Notes: generated from the letters alone by a model not told the origin. A stretch of DNA of 64,000 nucleotides from Taenia hydatigena (GCA_036345935.2 JADWOT020000006.1:11940519-12004518), one strand, 5' to 3'. Shown: positions 1 through 12,769, counted from the stretch's first letter. Numbers and translations: made by a program.

Positions 1-1262
1 CCGGAAAAAAATAAGGCAAAATATAAGGCTTAAGGATTCATGACCTTAAAGCTTCACAAGCTGATAAAATATGGAGACGCTTATCAAAATCCACAGCAAG
101 TTCGATGGCACAAATAATGTCAAACTTAGTAAAACGGTGCACTCTCATGAGAATGCTTCTCGCATCGTAACGATGTCATTGAGCATGCCAGCTTAAAGAG
201 GGGTGTTTTTCTTTATAAGTAACAGAATTGCAGTAAAAGAATAATGCTATTGTCATATCCGTGGATGGTATGACAAGTAAATGATTAATTTTTTCGGAAG
301 CACGTAATTAACAAGGCGTTAAACTGATAATGTTCCCCAAGTTAACGAAGGAGTTAAGGTCGTAATGCCATTTTCTCACATACTTTACTGGCAGTAAAAG
401 GAAGATAAATCATGATTGAGATTGCTGAAATGCGCTCTGAGAATGAAGAAAATTAATGACAATGTTCCAGGTTTTTCAATTTACCGCGTTCTAAATGAAA
501 CTAATATCCAACTAGTGATCAAATTGAGGACAGATAGTGGTGGACACCACTGAGAACTACGTTATTCTAAACCTAAAATTAAACTTCAAACCTAAATATG
601 GAGTAGAGGAGAGCTATATTCACTCTATTTTAATGGCTGCCTCTGACCTAAATAAATAATAGGCATAGCATATCCATCGAGGTTATGAAAGGAATGTGCA
701 TAAACGAATAGTGGATTGTGCAAATCTTGAACAAAAATATTAGAGCGAAAGGCCTAACACCATTGATAAAAGTACTCCGAAAATTGGACGAGAATGCTGG
801 CCCATTAATTAAACAGGGTTTGGTAATACAAATAACCAACCAACGGAGGTTTGAAGTGCTCCGGGGAAAACAGTCGATTCCAAATCAATAACCCATAAAG
901 CCATGAGTGGATGACTCAGACCACGGTCTAGCGATTAAAATTACAAAAAGTGGCTCATCGATCTTTACAGTTCGAGGACAGCACAGACTTGAAATGAACA
1001 TTTTGAGTGTGGACCACCAATCATGGCTTGCACAAGAACGCAAAACAGCCACAAATTAGGCAGATCTTACCAGATTGCATGATGTGGTGCGAAATTATGA
1101 ACTGCTTCGTCTTTAAGGCGCTCTTGCATGACGAGAAGGGAATAAATCGGGACATCAATCGTTTACTTTATGAACACAAATACGAACCACTTGGACTATT
1201 GTTTAAGCCACGGTCAAAGCGGACACGTTTTTGTCTTGGTAAAAACTAAGTGGAACCCTGCA

Positions 1263-1663
1263 TTATTCAAATAGTAAAAAAGTTCTAAAAGAATCGCGAT
1301 GTCCTAAAATGCTTGCCACAAATGCACTCAAATCCGCCATTTTATCGAACATTAATGCGGACCGCCTAGGCGTCTCAATGAGCCGGAAAATAAGATTTGT
1401 GCGAAATTTTTACCGGTGGATATACAACTTGGATGCTATTTGGGAACAGGAGAAAAGACAAACTTGCCACTTTCTGCACCGCATTCATCAGTACGGGTTG
1501 CCGATTCAGTGTAGGTATGGGCTTCATGTGCTCGAACACGCCCTCGCGCATCCGCCGCTCAGTGTTTTCAAATATCTGAAATCAATAACAGCAGGCACCA
1601 CTTGAGCACCAGTGAACAGAGTGAGCGTGACGATGCGTTCAGGTCGCTCAAACCGATTCGCAT
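1263..1663 (-). CDS. Unidentified small four-exon gene candidate
   Basis: I do not recognise this protein. On the minus strand four blocks join in phase through three tiny introns: 1610-1663 (starts at ATG, 18 codons), 1464-1575, 1414-1435 (a 22-base micro-exon) and 1263-1365 (ends in TAA). The introns are 34, 28 and 48 bases, with donors gtgctc, gtttgt and gtaaaa and acceptors ending in cag or tag after pyrimidine runs. The product would be 96 residues, with a charged middle (ERRMREGVFEHMKPIPTLNR) and a hydrophobic stretch near the end (ADLSAFVASIL). The block is more GC-rich than its surroundings. Seen: open frames and consistent phases. Inferred: that it is transcribed. The donors are weak and the start could be internal, so it may be the tail of a longer gene or a chance arrangement. 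It uses the same mini-intron style as the INTS7 and EEF1AKMT2 genes. Confidence 0.35.
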
Positions 1664-3846
1664 TAGTCGTCGCCCCACTCAAAAGCACGGTGGGTGTGAG
1701 TCACTTCTCCTCCCATTTCCTCAACATTTTTGCAATCCCACAAATGCCTCGGTACCCTTCCTTATAGAAGAGTAGGATGTCAGGACAACCCAACACTCCA
1801 TCGTCGCTAAGTTGTGGTCTTGAGTATGCTATGAAATGGGCCACCTAAAGCATGAATTTTATTAGCTTAATCTGAAAGATGCCATTCATGGCCACTGCCA
1901 TGCAGGCGCTGGTGTTCAAGGAAGCGACCTTGACAAGTTCTCTGAGCCATCCATGAAAAGGGTAGAGGAAAAGGGAGAAATTTGCCAAGGTGCCTGGCAA
2001 GATTAACCGTTCTAGATTAATGTATCAACCGCGCCTGTTGGAAAGCCTTATTTCCCAATTAGCATAGGAGGGAGAATCAAGAGCTGGTTAGGCTTCGAAA
2101 CAGTGATCCACTAATAACCTGCCAGTCGAATGATGAGACAGCATACGCCATTTAACCAAGGTTGAACGGGGATCCAAACCGATGCTACTTGTTTACCATA
2201 CAATAACTCCTTTTTAATTTCAAATAAAATTACTTATAAGACAACTATTTTTAAATAGTTAAAGTACAAATTACCTCCTCAGAATGGGCATGTGTGGTTA
2301 AAAGGTCTAAGTTTTTTCCTTCAGGTCAAAAAATATGGAAGTCAATGAAATCGTTTCTGAAACCCACGCAGCCGAAGACTTGATCACGTTTTATTTACTT
2401 CAAAAGATTACCAAGTGGTGCTCATCCGCACTGGGAACTTTGGCATTGGTTCGGCAAAAAAGGAAGAGCACTTCATAAAATTTAAATTCGGTTTTCACTT
2501 TACATGGACCCGGAAAAAAATTAGTGCTAATGCAACGAGTAGGACAGGACTATTTGCCAATCCGCTCCCCACATTAGCATGCAAATCCTTGATGCATTTA
2601 ATTACGTATTGAGATCATTGAATTGGGGGTAAAAGTTGTGAAATAGTTGGGTTCTTCAACCAAAATGTAGCGTAAGCGTCACGAATGTCACAGTCCGCAT
2701 AGTATTATGAGAATTCTAAGACCGAAACAAAGGAAGCCACCGTTACATTTCCGACTTTTGGTGTCTAACCTGAGTTAGGTATGAGTGCTGTTTTCAGCAT
2801 GACAGATTTTCACACAACACGGTCTTAACAAATTTACTAATCCACTTGTTTTGAAATCACCCATAGCAGTAAAGGATAATGAAGTAGTAGGAAATCTTTT
2901 GAAAGAAGGTGCCTACTCAGAAAACTAACGAATGTTTTACAAGGACTATGGACAATTCAACGCGACTTGTAGCACAATTATGCTTACTTTAGTTGTACGT
3001 GTCTTTGAGAAGGAAAGAAATAGTCCGCCGCAGCTCGACTTCAATACCTCCAAGCATTTTGAGATAGTGCCATCAAAACCAACGCCAGCTTTCATACTCT
3101 ACGAAGTCTTCAAGAGCGTTTGAGATGGTGTAGTACATTCCTGAGTTGCAAAATCTGTGTCCTGTCAGTCCCATATATTACGCATTTCTTAAACACGCTA
3201 TAAGATTTCTGGGCATTTGACAGCGAAAATTAATTAAATTAATGTATATTCCTGTTCCTCTTACAGTTTTAATGCGTCAGATGTTCTTCTCGGCTTATCT
3301 TTAAATTTTTACAAAAAAATACTAGCCGCGAATTGTTAAAACGGTGCTAAAGACTGCATCCCACATGACATGTACCCTCAGAGAATGTTTAAAAATGTAC
3401 TAAGTCGTAAACTCTCACAAGCCTGATTTTTAAGCGTGTCCTTAACCTAGCGGGAAGCCGAAGTAGTGGAGCCACCAAAGCGACAAGTCGTCGCCGTGGT
3501 ATGAGTGATACAGAGACATTCTGGTGCAGATGATAGGATTTACCAAAGTGGTCGGAAGAACAGCCTCAAAATATGTCATCGCATAAGAAAGGTAAACAAC
3601 CAGAATTCAGTCGATCACATTATGCCAATCATTACACTAAACGTTACTTTTAAATGAAAACGTGTATGTGAATATAACGAAACCCTTCGGTCATCCGTAT
3701 CTTTGTTATTGGCTTCTATGAACGCGCAAAGATGGGTTAATTAAGCTTGGAATCTGAGGCACAGGTAACTATGGCCGTGACCAGTTTACAACCAGTCGTA
3801 CATGAATGCAAAGCGCACAGTAATGGTTAAAGCAGAGTGAACAAAC
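1664..3846. other. No gene recognised
   Basis: AT-rich sequence. The downstream exons of the tetraspanin, which should encode its large second extracellular loop, belong here or off the window, but I found no convincing CCG motif. A GC-richer patch at about 3465-3540 is open on the minus strand (starting just after a possible acceptor, encoding a basic, leucine-rich stretch). It could be an exon but matches nothing I recognise. Confidence 0.3.
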
Positions 3847-4122
3847 CTTTTCCTTGTAGAAGTAGCCAGCAGCGGCACCGGACAGTTGGACTGCGAAGAT
3901 AATGATGAGGAAAATGAAGTATGTGGCAAGGAGGCAGGGTGACTCGTGGTAGGCTCCGCAACAGCCAAAGAGCGCCACTATGAGAGTCAGCGAGCCCAGG
4001 CCCATTAGCACAAAGAGCACCACCGTGGCGATGGTGCGACGGTTGGAGACCTCTATCAACTCCTGTGCTACCGGTTCTATGTAGGCGTACACCGCGAAGC
4101 CCAGAATTACCAGTCCTATCAG
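3847..4122 (-). CDS. Tetraspanin, one internal exon (TM1 to TM3)
   Basis: Tetraspanins are four-helix membrane proteins that organise surface microdomains; flatworms carry many in their tegument. This 92-codon exon is phase 0 at both ends, between an acceptor (tatgtttag) and a donor (gtttgt). It encodes the second half of TM1 (LIGLVILGFAVYAY), a short first extracellular loop, TM2 (ATVVLFVLMGLGSLTLIVAL), the family's inner-loop signature FGCCGAYHESPCLL, and TM3 (TYFIFLIIIFAVQLSGAAAG) ending at GYFYKEK. The GCCGA-x-x-E signature makes the family call firm. The N-terminal exon is not resolved: an ATG block at about 4385-4424 followed by gtaagg, and a short block before gtaagt at about 4905, are candidates. 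The exons for the large loop with its CCG motif and TM4 were not found, so this is a partial gene and the exact tetraspanin is unknown. Confidence 0.85.
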
Positions 4123-4424
4123 CTAAACATATGCCCAAACTACACAGTTGATTCACGTTGAATTTATCAAATAGTTACAGCAAAAATCGAAGAGCTTGGC
4201 CCGACCACATTCAGTTTCGCACATTGAGCGCGCGATGCGAGTGTAAACCGAATTCATAGCTAGTGTGGGCATGTCTGAGCTCACTGTAGGTCGTTGGGCG
4301 ATTTCGAAAAGCGGTATCAATATCATCATAAAGTATCCTGCCGATATTCTACAGTTCATTAGGCATTTGAAAAACCTTACCCAATGCTGCTAAACTAATG
4401 AGCTTTCTAAAAATGGCCATGCTA

Positions 4425-6809
4425 CTTTAACTCAAGCACCATGAATCGGTAACAAACGGAAATTCTCTTAAATTTTATTCCCATTCAACAGAAAAGTAAT
4501 CATTTTCACAACGGTCACAAGTAACTAAGGCAACTTCTACATCTTACTTAAGAGAAGTATACCTCCAATTGGCTGTGACGCCCGTCTGCATCTTGTCGTG
4601 GTCATGAATGCTTTAAGGATACTATTTCATTCAGTGAATCGCCTACCATAAAAAAGACATCATTCAGCATTATCCTGTGTTAGATTACTGCCTTAACACA
4701 ATTGGCAAACAAAACTTCCTACACCTATAAGCAACAGGTACTTGATCCCTATGCCAACTTATGATTCAAGGAATACTTTATCGAGCGAAGAAACGGCATT
4801 CTGCATTGGACTAAATCAGCACAGAAAATCAACCAGTTTGCACGCCACTCCCGCAGAAAGCATAAATTAAGTCATCAGAACTAGAAATTCACACTTACCA
4901 GCATCGTTTTAACTTTCAGTCCATGAATGAATAGACTCGCGTTTATATATGATAATCAACTGACATCACAGAATACCCACGCGTCCTAATCCTTATTACT
5001 GATGTAACTAAAAGCTTCCCTCCCCAGGCCATTTGGCTGTTTGTTCGAACAAAACAACCAACATGATGATCAACAGTGCGAAACTGCGCCCAGGATGGGC
5101 GTGTAACGACACAAACCCCGAAGTCGGGAGCTTTTGGGTGTAGCAAGTGGGACGCGATGACTCATCGCACATCCTAGGCAGGGGCGGTGTAAAAGGTCAA
5201 GAGTAGGATGCATATTCGTAAATTTTTCCCGCACAACCAAGAGTTAACTGCTGTTGCACTTCCGAATACTTAAAACAACATGAACATGCAGTTGCAACTT
5301 GGGATAGCTTGGTAAATTCATGTGTTAACTTCGATTACCGTGAGTAGGTTAAGGACAATTGGTCCTTAAAAATAGTTCCCTTCGTTCCAATTAAGTGGAG
5401 AATAAGACTAACGCAATAATTTTTGAAAGCTAAGATCAGTAAAATGGTTAGAAGTTAAGGAAATGTATCATGGACTACAATAAAATGAATAAGAATGTAA
5501 CCACACCAACTACCTAAATCGAATGGAACAGACAAAAGCGTGATAAACCCCGTTAATTTTAATGCATTTGATGCAAATGAAAGAATTTAAACTAAATTCC
5601 TGGATTTGCACTCGCTGTGTCGAATAAACGGGCAAATAAACATAAACATGAACATAAAACACGCTTTTTAAAAGAGAGTTCATGCCTGGCTACGAGTACA
5701 ATAACCACTTCCCAAACGTACTCAAAAAGTAATTTAACAAAAACGAGGAATTTGCGCTATTGTAATATCTTATCACATCGTTTATTTACCATGAAACACC
5801 AACAGTGTGGGCTAAGAACTATTTATATCAATTGGCTAAAGTACGGAGTAAGGTCGAAAACACGAATCGTCAACAAGGTAATGGTCGATGGCACTTTATA
5901 AAAAAGATCGGTTTTGCACTACTTATATGAATAAGACAGCGCAGTAGTGGTTGATTGTATGTAACAAATATGATGAAGGAAAAATATGGAATTCGAGGAA
6001 AACTCGAACTTGAAGGTTCGAAACTAATAACCATAGAGCAGCTCAAACCGTTACAAGTACAGAACATGACGACAAAAGGTTTCACAAAAGTCCAGATGAC
6101 CTACCACAAGAATAAAATTATAGATGACGAGAACCATCCGCAGACACTCCGCGCAAGCACGACCCATCCCGAGTCCTTCAAAGAAACTAGCACGAACAAC
6201 CAAAGGTCAGTAAAGTAAGTGGCAAATGTAAACAACTCGAGGTCAGTGTTTAGATAAGTACTACTTTAGAAGTTTCTTGCAATTTGGGCAAGACTTGGCA
6301 AAACAACTAGCCAAAATTTTTGCCTTAGTGTTTGCATTAAACTTAATAGCTTAGTGCGCATTAATTTTTATTTTATGTCCGTTTAAAAACTGCCTTTAGA
6401 TGTCATGTAATATGCTTGCACTTACAAACGTTTAAAATGTTTTTTGAACAAGCTTTGTAGCTCTTGTTAAATCCTGGATCTGTGATGGGGTTGCTAGTGT
6501 TCTATAGCACTACAACCTATTTTACACCTTTCCTTTTTAGAAATTGCATTTTAAATTGATACAGTACATAGGTTTAAGCCTTGTTCAGTTTTATAATTAA
6601 CTTATTGCAAGGTGTGCGTTTGTATAACATGCACATATTTGATAAAATTCAGATGGTGTTTTAGTATGTACGTTTAATTTTTTTGTTTTTTTGGACTCTG
6701 TTTTTACTAGGCTGTTTAACTCTGCTTTTTATACTTAATTTTAACCACTACTTTTACTATACGGTGTTTTGAGGGCTGCTTTTTGCTCCTATCGATTTGA
6801 TTGGTGGAG
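4425..6809. other. AT-rich spacer between tetraspanin and INTS7
   Basis: No convincing coding exon. A TATATAAA-like string lies on the minus strand near 4945-4955, just upstream of a possible short tetraspanin 5' exon ending at gtaagt (about 4905). The stretch 6240-6780 is pyrimidine- and T-rich on the plus strand and immediately precedes the INTS7 start, so it probably holds that gene's promoter and 5' untranslated region. No core promoter motif can be assigned. Confidence 0.3.
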
Positions 6810-9800
6810 ATGGGCGATGGGACGGAGATTAGTCATGAGGTCTCCATTCAGATAATGGAAATAAATAAGGGTTTGAACTCAGAAATGGTATATTTGTTGT
6901 AGGGCTATCTTCGACCATTCTTGGTGAGCAGTACAAGGCGGTTGCCGAATTTCCGCGTTTTTTTGAACACTATCCCTTTCCTGTCGTAATTAACTCCCTT
7001 TTCCTCAAAATCACTGAACTTTTTTACAGCGGGTTTGTTTCAATTGGCTTTAATTTATCCCTTTAGGAACAATTCCATACGAATGTGCATATTGCAATCC
7101 TGCAACGAGTGCCGCTACCAGTTACTTAGACTGACAATATCTGATGACATTGTGCGGAAGCTCGTCCCCCTCGATAACAGCAGTGATCCTAACACTAGAG
7201 CTTTGAATTTGAGGTATGAGGCTTTCCGTTTCAATTTTCAGCCTCTTTGGAGTACTGAGTGGCATTGTAAAGGACAATATAAGCGTTCATCATATCGTCA
7301 TATCCAGGCTTGAGTCACATTATGAAGTTGAGTTAAATGCCGCCGTATCGACTGCGTATGATCTTGCTTCCATATCAAAGTACGTTGGGATGGTTTTTTA
7401 TATTTTTTTCCAAGAACATTTGCCATAAGTTTATGCCCTATCTTGTGTGATCTACTAAAGAAGGTTACCACTACCACTGATGATAAGTTGAAGCTGATAC
7501 CTCTTGGCGAGTACGCCTACCATGATATGGCTTTCCTCCCTGAAGTTTGTTCATTACCGCTCCATATTAGATTGATAGATGCGAGATTGCTTGAAGGGTC
7601 TTCTTAAATCTCATAATGTCGCCAGATTTGTGACAGTCATATGTGACACTTTAACGAAGCTGGAAATCCATTCTCCCGTGTGTACTTCCAGTCATGTAAG
7701 CTTTATGGCGTTTTAGGGTTGAATGTTTTTTTCCTTCCGTTCACCAATTATTGCATTCACGTCTGTTGCAAATATGCTATGAACTGATAAGACGTGCTAA
7801 GTTATGTGTTTTTTTAGATAGAACTTGTGCTAAGGTTTTTTGACGCTACCGTAGACAGCGATGTGAGAGTGAGCCTTCTTTCTAATCTGACGAGCCTAGC
7901 GGAAAAGCTTCCAAATCAGTGGACTGCATCTCACATTTCGGTAAGTATCAGAAAATATTGGGCAGATTTTGGCATTGTTGCCTCCAATTTTTATTTTTTT
8001 TAGCGTTTGTGCAAAGTCTTTTCCAGCGTTTCCACTACGGATGAGGAGAAAGAAGTGATTCTCATGATATTTTATCGCTTAACTTCGTCTGTCAACTACA
8101 ATGTACTTTGTGGCGATGCTAAGGAATTAGGTGAAGTTATCCATATTCCCTGCTAATATTGCCATTGTTCGTTTTGCTTAAAACAGACAATTTATCATTC
8201 GTGTACCACATTTTAGCATTTGCCCTTCAACGTGAAGCATGGCAGTCTATCGCACACTTTTCACACACGGAGATGTTTGCTTTCTTTTTTTGTGTTTTTC
8301 CACAGCCAACCCTTTATCACATTCACTTCCATGCCCCCTCAGCACTAGCTCTAGCTGTTCGGTATCTTAGGTCCTTTAAATAGTTTATTCATCATTTTTC
8401 TAATAGATTAAGTAAAGAAACTTTTTACAGACGGTGCCAGCGTTGGTGCGTGCCTGACACAGGCCCTTACTAGTGAGCTGTCTTCATCTTCGCTTTTACC
8501 AAACGCTCTCGCATTGGCTTGTAAGCTAGCCCGATGTGGTAAAATTGATGAAACATTTAATACGGAATTCGTTGCCTCAATGCTCGTTGCATCTCTTGCT
8601 CCGGCCAATCAAGTGAACGAACAGTCTTACCGCGCTCGCCCCTGGATACTCAGTGATTCTGGGCCTCCTTTTCTCGCACTTAAGGTACCCACTAGCTTCC
8701 TGTTTGTAATGCTCTCAATTTCAGTATCATTTATCAGCATTATCTCTATCGCACTGAACTTTCAGCTTCTTTATTTCGAACTCCTGAAGTTCATCGAAAC
8801 CTTTCCCTCCTTTATCAATATCATCGACCGTATTGAATTCTTCAAAGAAGTTCGCATGAGTAAGTTTTTCACTTTTATCAGCCCAATCATGGTAGCATGC
8901 CATATTACACACATTTTGTCATTTTCAAATACCTATTCTCCTGAGTATAGTCCATTTGTATCGTGTCTTCTTAGCATTTCGGTTATGTGCCTTGCGTATG
9001 CAGTAGGTTCGTTAATAGTCTTCCACAATGCATCTTAATTAGTCCGTGTTGCACCAGTTTTTTTAAATTTTGGTAGTAAATGACTGTCACAGCACTTTCA
9101 GCCGCATGGATTGTCCTTCAAGTAATCAGATGATGCTTGCGCTCCCCCTTCAGGCTACATTTTCCCTTACTCTGTAAAACTCGAATTCGGAGCCCTTTTT
9201 TGTGTGTATGGCCCTTGCAGAAGTTCATAACTTGTAATGGGCTTCTTTTTAGGCGGCGATTCCCGGATGGCTCTGTTATGTCAGTTTCTTGGTCGTGTTT
9301 GCGTAACCAACCTTCTCTGGCTGCCCGAGTTACCAGTCCTCTTGGAGCAGTTGAAGTCCACCTGTACGCCCCTTTCTCCCAAGGACAGTGCTGACAATCT
9401 TCTTCAGGTTTGTGTACTCGTCTTCACAGTAGCCAATGGATGTCCTTTGCTAAAGGAGCAGGAGTTTGATCTCCTCACTACTCTGGCTCAAGCTATCAAC
9501 AGTGCTCATGGGGTAGATCAAAAAGAAGCGAAGTCGATTGCATTGGATCCGTGGATCGTCTATCAGCTCGCATGTAAGGCTAGCTTATGCAGACAGCCAC
9601 GTTTCGCTGCTGACCTGTTCGAACAACTAGCTTCATTGGTAAGGGAAATTTTGCTAGCATTGCTTTATTCAAATCCCATCAGGAGGTTTATAAGTTTTTA
9701 GCGGTCTTGAAAAACGATTTTGCTGAACAAGATCCCTTTTTACTTTCCTCCAATTTTCAATTGTTGCAATCTGCTTACCGAACTTCGACTAGTGGCTGTA

Positions 9801-12182
9801 ATCACGCCCTCTTTGCGTCCTGAAATTAGGTGTTGATGGTGGCTCAAAACCTTATTCTTCCTATTTGATTTCGTCAATTGATATTCTGCTTTCCACGAAT
9901 TTAAAAACATTTCACTAGTCACGTATCCCAGTTTGATTTGTTCATTCAAGTGCTACGCCCCGCATGGCGTTTTTAGGCTGTTACTTTGAAGAACACTTAC
10001 TGGCTTCGAGGCCTGGCTATCTTCAATCGCGCTCAATCTGACCTCTATGACGCTGCTTGTGATCTACCCCAAAGCGGTAATTGGATACCGAAGCTCTCTT
10101 CAGCAATAAGCGATGCGTCCAATGCTCTATTGGAGGCGCATCATTTATTCCTGGTATGCATAGGCGTTTTTCTTAGTGTCAGTTTGTTAGGGTGATTTAG
10201 ATTGGAAATATGCATTGCGTGATTTAGCTCCTCAAGTTTAGCACTAGCGCATATTCGTGGGTTGTTAGGCGGCGGATGGGCGAACTGCACATCGTTTCCA
10301 AACGGCCTACACGGAGATACGCGCTGAGTTGCTGGCCTGCCTTGGTCGAATGTGTGACGAAGCCTTTCAGGTGGGCGCTTTCTCGCCCTCTGGCGTCTGC
10401 GTGCGGTGGCGGCATCTACGCCTGATGAACTTCTCCAAACCCGAGGATGTTAATTTGGCCGAGACTCATCCTCTGCGGTCTGTAAGTTCTGTTATCTGCG
10501 CCCTTGTCACGGGCTGCTCTCTATATCCACATACAGCGCATTTTGCACAACAATTATGTTACGGTTTGAATAGTCTTAGCTGCATTTCGTTTCTACCATG
10601 CGTAGCCAAAATGGTGGCGCTATCATAAACTCAACTGATCGCAACGATATCCCATTCTATCTTTAGCTAGGGTCCTTGCTGTCGATGTGGAAAAATTTGG
10701 ACAAAAAGGTGTATGCTCTCATCCAGCAATGTGTGGATGCTGACCCTTCTACGCTGCACCATCTGAATGGGTATCCTTTGCCAACTTTACTTCGTAAAGC
10801 CTTCTTTCTTCATCTCGCGCTTTTTGAATTAATGTCTCTTTGTAAATAAGCTATGCATTCTCCCTTGGAATGCACTTTGGCACTCTAATTGAATGTCCTT
10901 TTACATGACTACAAGGTAGTGCCATCGGGCAACATTTCCCTTAGGTTTGTGGTAAGGCTGCGTTCCTACAACGTAGCTGAACTTTGCTTATTTCACTACA
11001 CCTTTTTTTAAAAGCTAGTTTTATTGCTCTTGACTTTTGTTATTAACTTGACGTGGATGTATTCAGCCTGTCGGACCTCATCCGTATTTTCGTTCAAGCC
11101 CTAGAAGAATGTGGAAGTGGCACAACGTGGGTCATTTCTTTGTTGCATTTTTTATTTACTATTTTCTATTTGGATTTGTTCGTTATCTCCTAACAATCTC
11201 CCATCACATTCTGATACTAAAAACACCCGTTTGCAGTTCCACATTGCAGTGCGAAACACATTATCAGTCGTTGTTTTAGATCATGTTTACTTGCTTCAAG
11301 CTTCGACCTCTGTTTTAAAGTGTATTTCAAACAATAATTATCGATGGGAATAGATGAACCGGTGCAATTGTGCCATTTATTTATGTGCATCTTCAAGATT
11401 GGCATGTGGAATACACTGGTACTTACTCGACAGCTATGGCCAAGTAGGAGTTGAAAAAGCATTATTGTTGTAGGGAGGACGAAACACCCGTATGTGCTGA
11501 TCCAAACGATTCGGCTTCTACACCATCTCATGATAGCCTTGAGACAGTGGCTGCAGCCTTGCGTCGTCGCCTCTCCGTCACATCTCCGTCTCCACAACTT
11601 TTAATCAATATGGTGACGCTTTTGGTATCCATGACACCTTCCAGTCTGCCCACGTTCTTTTTCATTCGGAAACAATTCACCCAAATATGTCTAGTTCTTA
11701 TTCCATCAACCACTAATGGTGACCCTCTTACATTGCCTCCGGGCTCCTCTCATGTGCTCCAGGTGATGGGCGTTGTGACACAAAGGCAAGCGAGATGTCG
11801 GCACAAACCTCTACGAGCAGTAACTGGAGTCAGTCTAATTCTCGCTCTCCACCGCCAACAGACTAGTAAATATAAGTCGTGCGAGGTTTTAAGCACGAAA
11901 CTCCTCCCTGTTAGCGGTGATTTCTTCACAGGGGAGTTTTGTTTGAACTTGCCGTCTAAAGCCGAAGTGTGTCGACTTACCATTGAGGCAGTTCTGGTTG
12001 ATGAACAGCAAAGAAGGTGGCGATTGGGCAAGGAGGCTGGCGCGTTTGCCTCTCTGAACATTCGTCTGGAGAATGTTGGAGGTAACAGCAGTGTGGGGGA
12101 CCCACAAGCGACCTTCAATGACTTCGGTCTACCGCTGTCGGTCCAAGTTGAAGGGGTTCTTGAATCTACTATTCCACCATGA
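6810..12182 (+). CDS. INTS7: Integrator complex subunit 7
   Basis: INTS7 is a HEAT-repeat scaffold of the nuclear Integrator complex, which cleaves snRNA 3' ends and attenuates RNA polymerase II. Exons, in phase: 6810-6870, 6903-7032, 7067-7213, 7242-7379, 7415-7544, 7579-7695, 7818-7940, 8004-8130, 8431-8684, 8766-8859, 9253-9638, 9683 to about 9800, 9977-10153, 10269-10481, 10667-10770, 11067-11126, 11474-12182. Family landmarks: LGEQYKAVAEFPRFFEHYPF near the N-terminus, GNNSIRMCILQ, SHYEVELNAA, DDKLKLIPL, and the C-terminal sandwich with DFFTGEFCLNLP. The product is about 1,025 residues; human INTS7 has 962. The ATG at 6810 opens the first exon whose phase fits. The exon starting at 9683 has no donor in the phase needed to reach 9977, so a small exon there may be missed. 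The first five introns are 28-35 bases. Confidence 0.92.
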
Positions 12183-12198
12183 ATAACTGTACATTTTT

Positions 12199-12204
12199 AT
12201 TAAA
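12199..12204 (+). other. Polyadenylation signal variant ATTAAA for INTS7
   Basis: ATTAAA lies 17 bases after the INTS7 stop codon and is followed by a GT-rich stretch (ttgtttgt, then ttgtgtttgtg), the usual arrangement of a poly(A) signal and its downstream element. It falls inside the intron of the longer splice form proposed for 12225-12755, so the two ends would be mutually exclusive. Confidence 0.5.
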
Positions 12205-12224
12205 CTTGTTTGTATCGAAAAAAG

Positions 12225-12755
12225 CTTACTTTGTGTTTGTGACCGGCCCTGACGCCAACTTGTCACATACGATGTTTCCTTTTGTGGAATCGTTGTGGAG
12301 TAGCGTAAGCATTGCTGGTGCCTTATCAACTCTTTTGCTTGGTAGTTGCGTTCATGAGAACTATTGCAATTTAATTTATTCCATTTATTAATCAGGTGGC
12401 TGCTTATCCACATTTGTCAGAGTGGTATCTGCCGTGTCCTAGGCCTCAAAAAATTGTGCCAGTGACGGCAAAAGTGGAGGATTCTGCGAGCTATGAACCG
12501 AGACATCGGAGCTGGGCTCTTCTGGTAGGTCGAGTCATCGGTCCCACTCCCGTCTTAAATATGTGTGATGAGAATGCTGAGTTCTACAGTGTTTGGCCAA
12601 TCTAATGCAAAACCAAGAATTGTGAAAATTGGTTCGGAATGTAAAGGTCATTTTCACCCTTTGTAACATCCAAATTTACGATTTCACAGGTCGTGCTCTA
12701 CTCCACATCGATCGTCCCTGGTGTATTTAGCGTGGTACCCTGGATTGCATTTTAA
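12225..12755 (+). CDS. Three splice-compatible exons after INTS7 (alternative tail or separate gene)
   Basis: Unidentified. Three blocks join in phase: 12225-12304 (acceptor aaaaaag, donor gtaagc), 12396-12524 (acceptor attaatcag, donor gtaggt) and 12690-12755 (acceptor atttcacag, ending in TAA). They encode about 91 residues, including a proline-rich patch (YLPCPRPQKIVPV) and a hydrophobic end (GVFSVVPWIAF). A cryptic donor inside the last INTS7 exon (gtaaca, about 12084) has the right phase to splice to 12225, replacing the normal INTS7 end with this tail. Seen: open frames, good splice signals and matching phases. Inferred: that they are used. Against it, known INTS7 proteins end close to the 12182 stop, so this may instead be a separate gene's 3' end or chance. 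Confidence 0.35.
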
Positions 12756-12769
12756 GTCTCAAATCAATT

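Noticed and set aside
4153..4359. Minus-strand 68-codon frame as the tetraspanin N-terminal exon
   Set aside because: It has no TM1-like sequence and its borders do not give the phase needed to join the exon at 4122.
9403..9424. A 22-base intron (gtttgtgtactcgtcttcacag) in INTS7
   Set aside because: The frame is the same and INTS7-like on both sides, and 22 is not a multiple of three, so removing it would break the frame; it is exon sequence.
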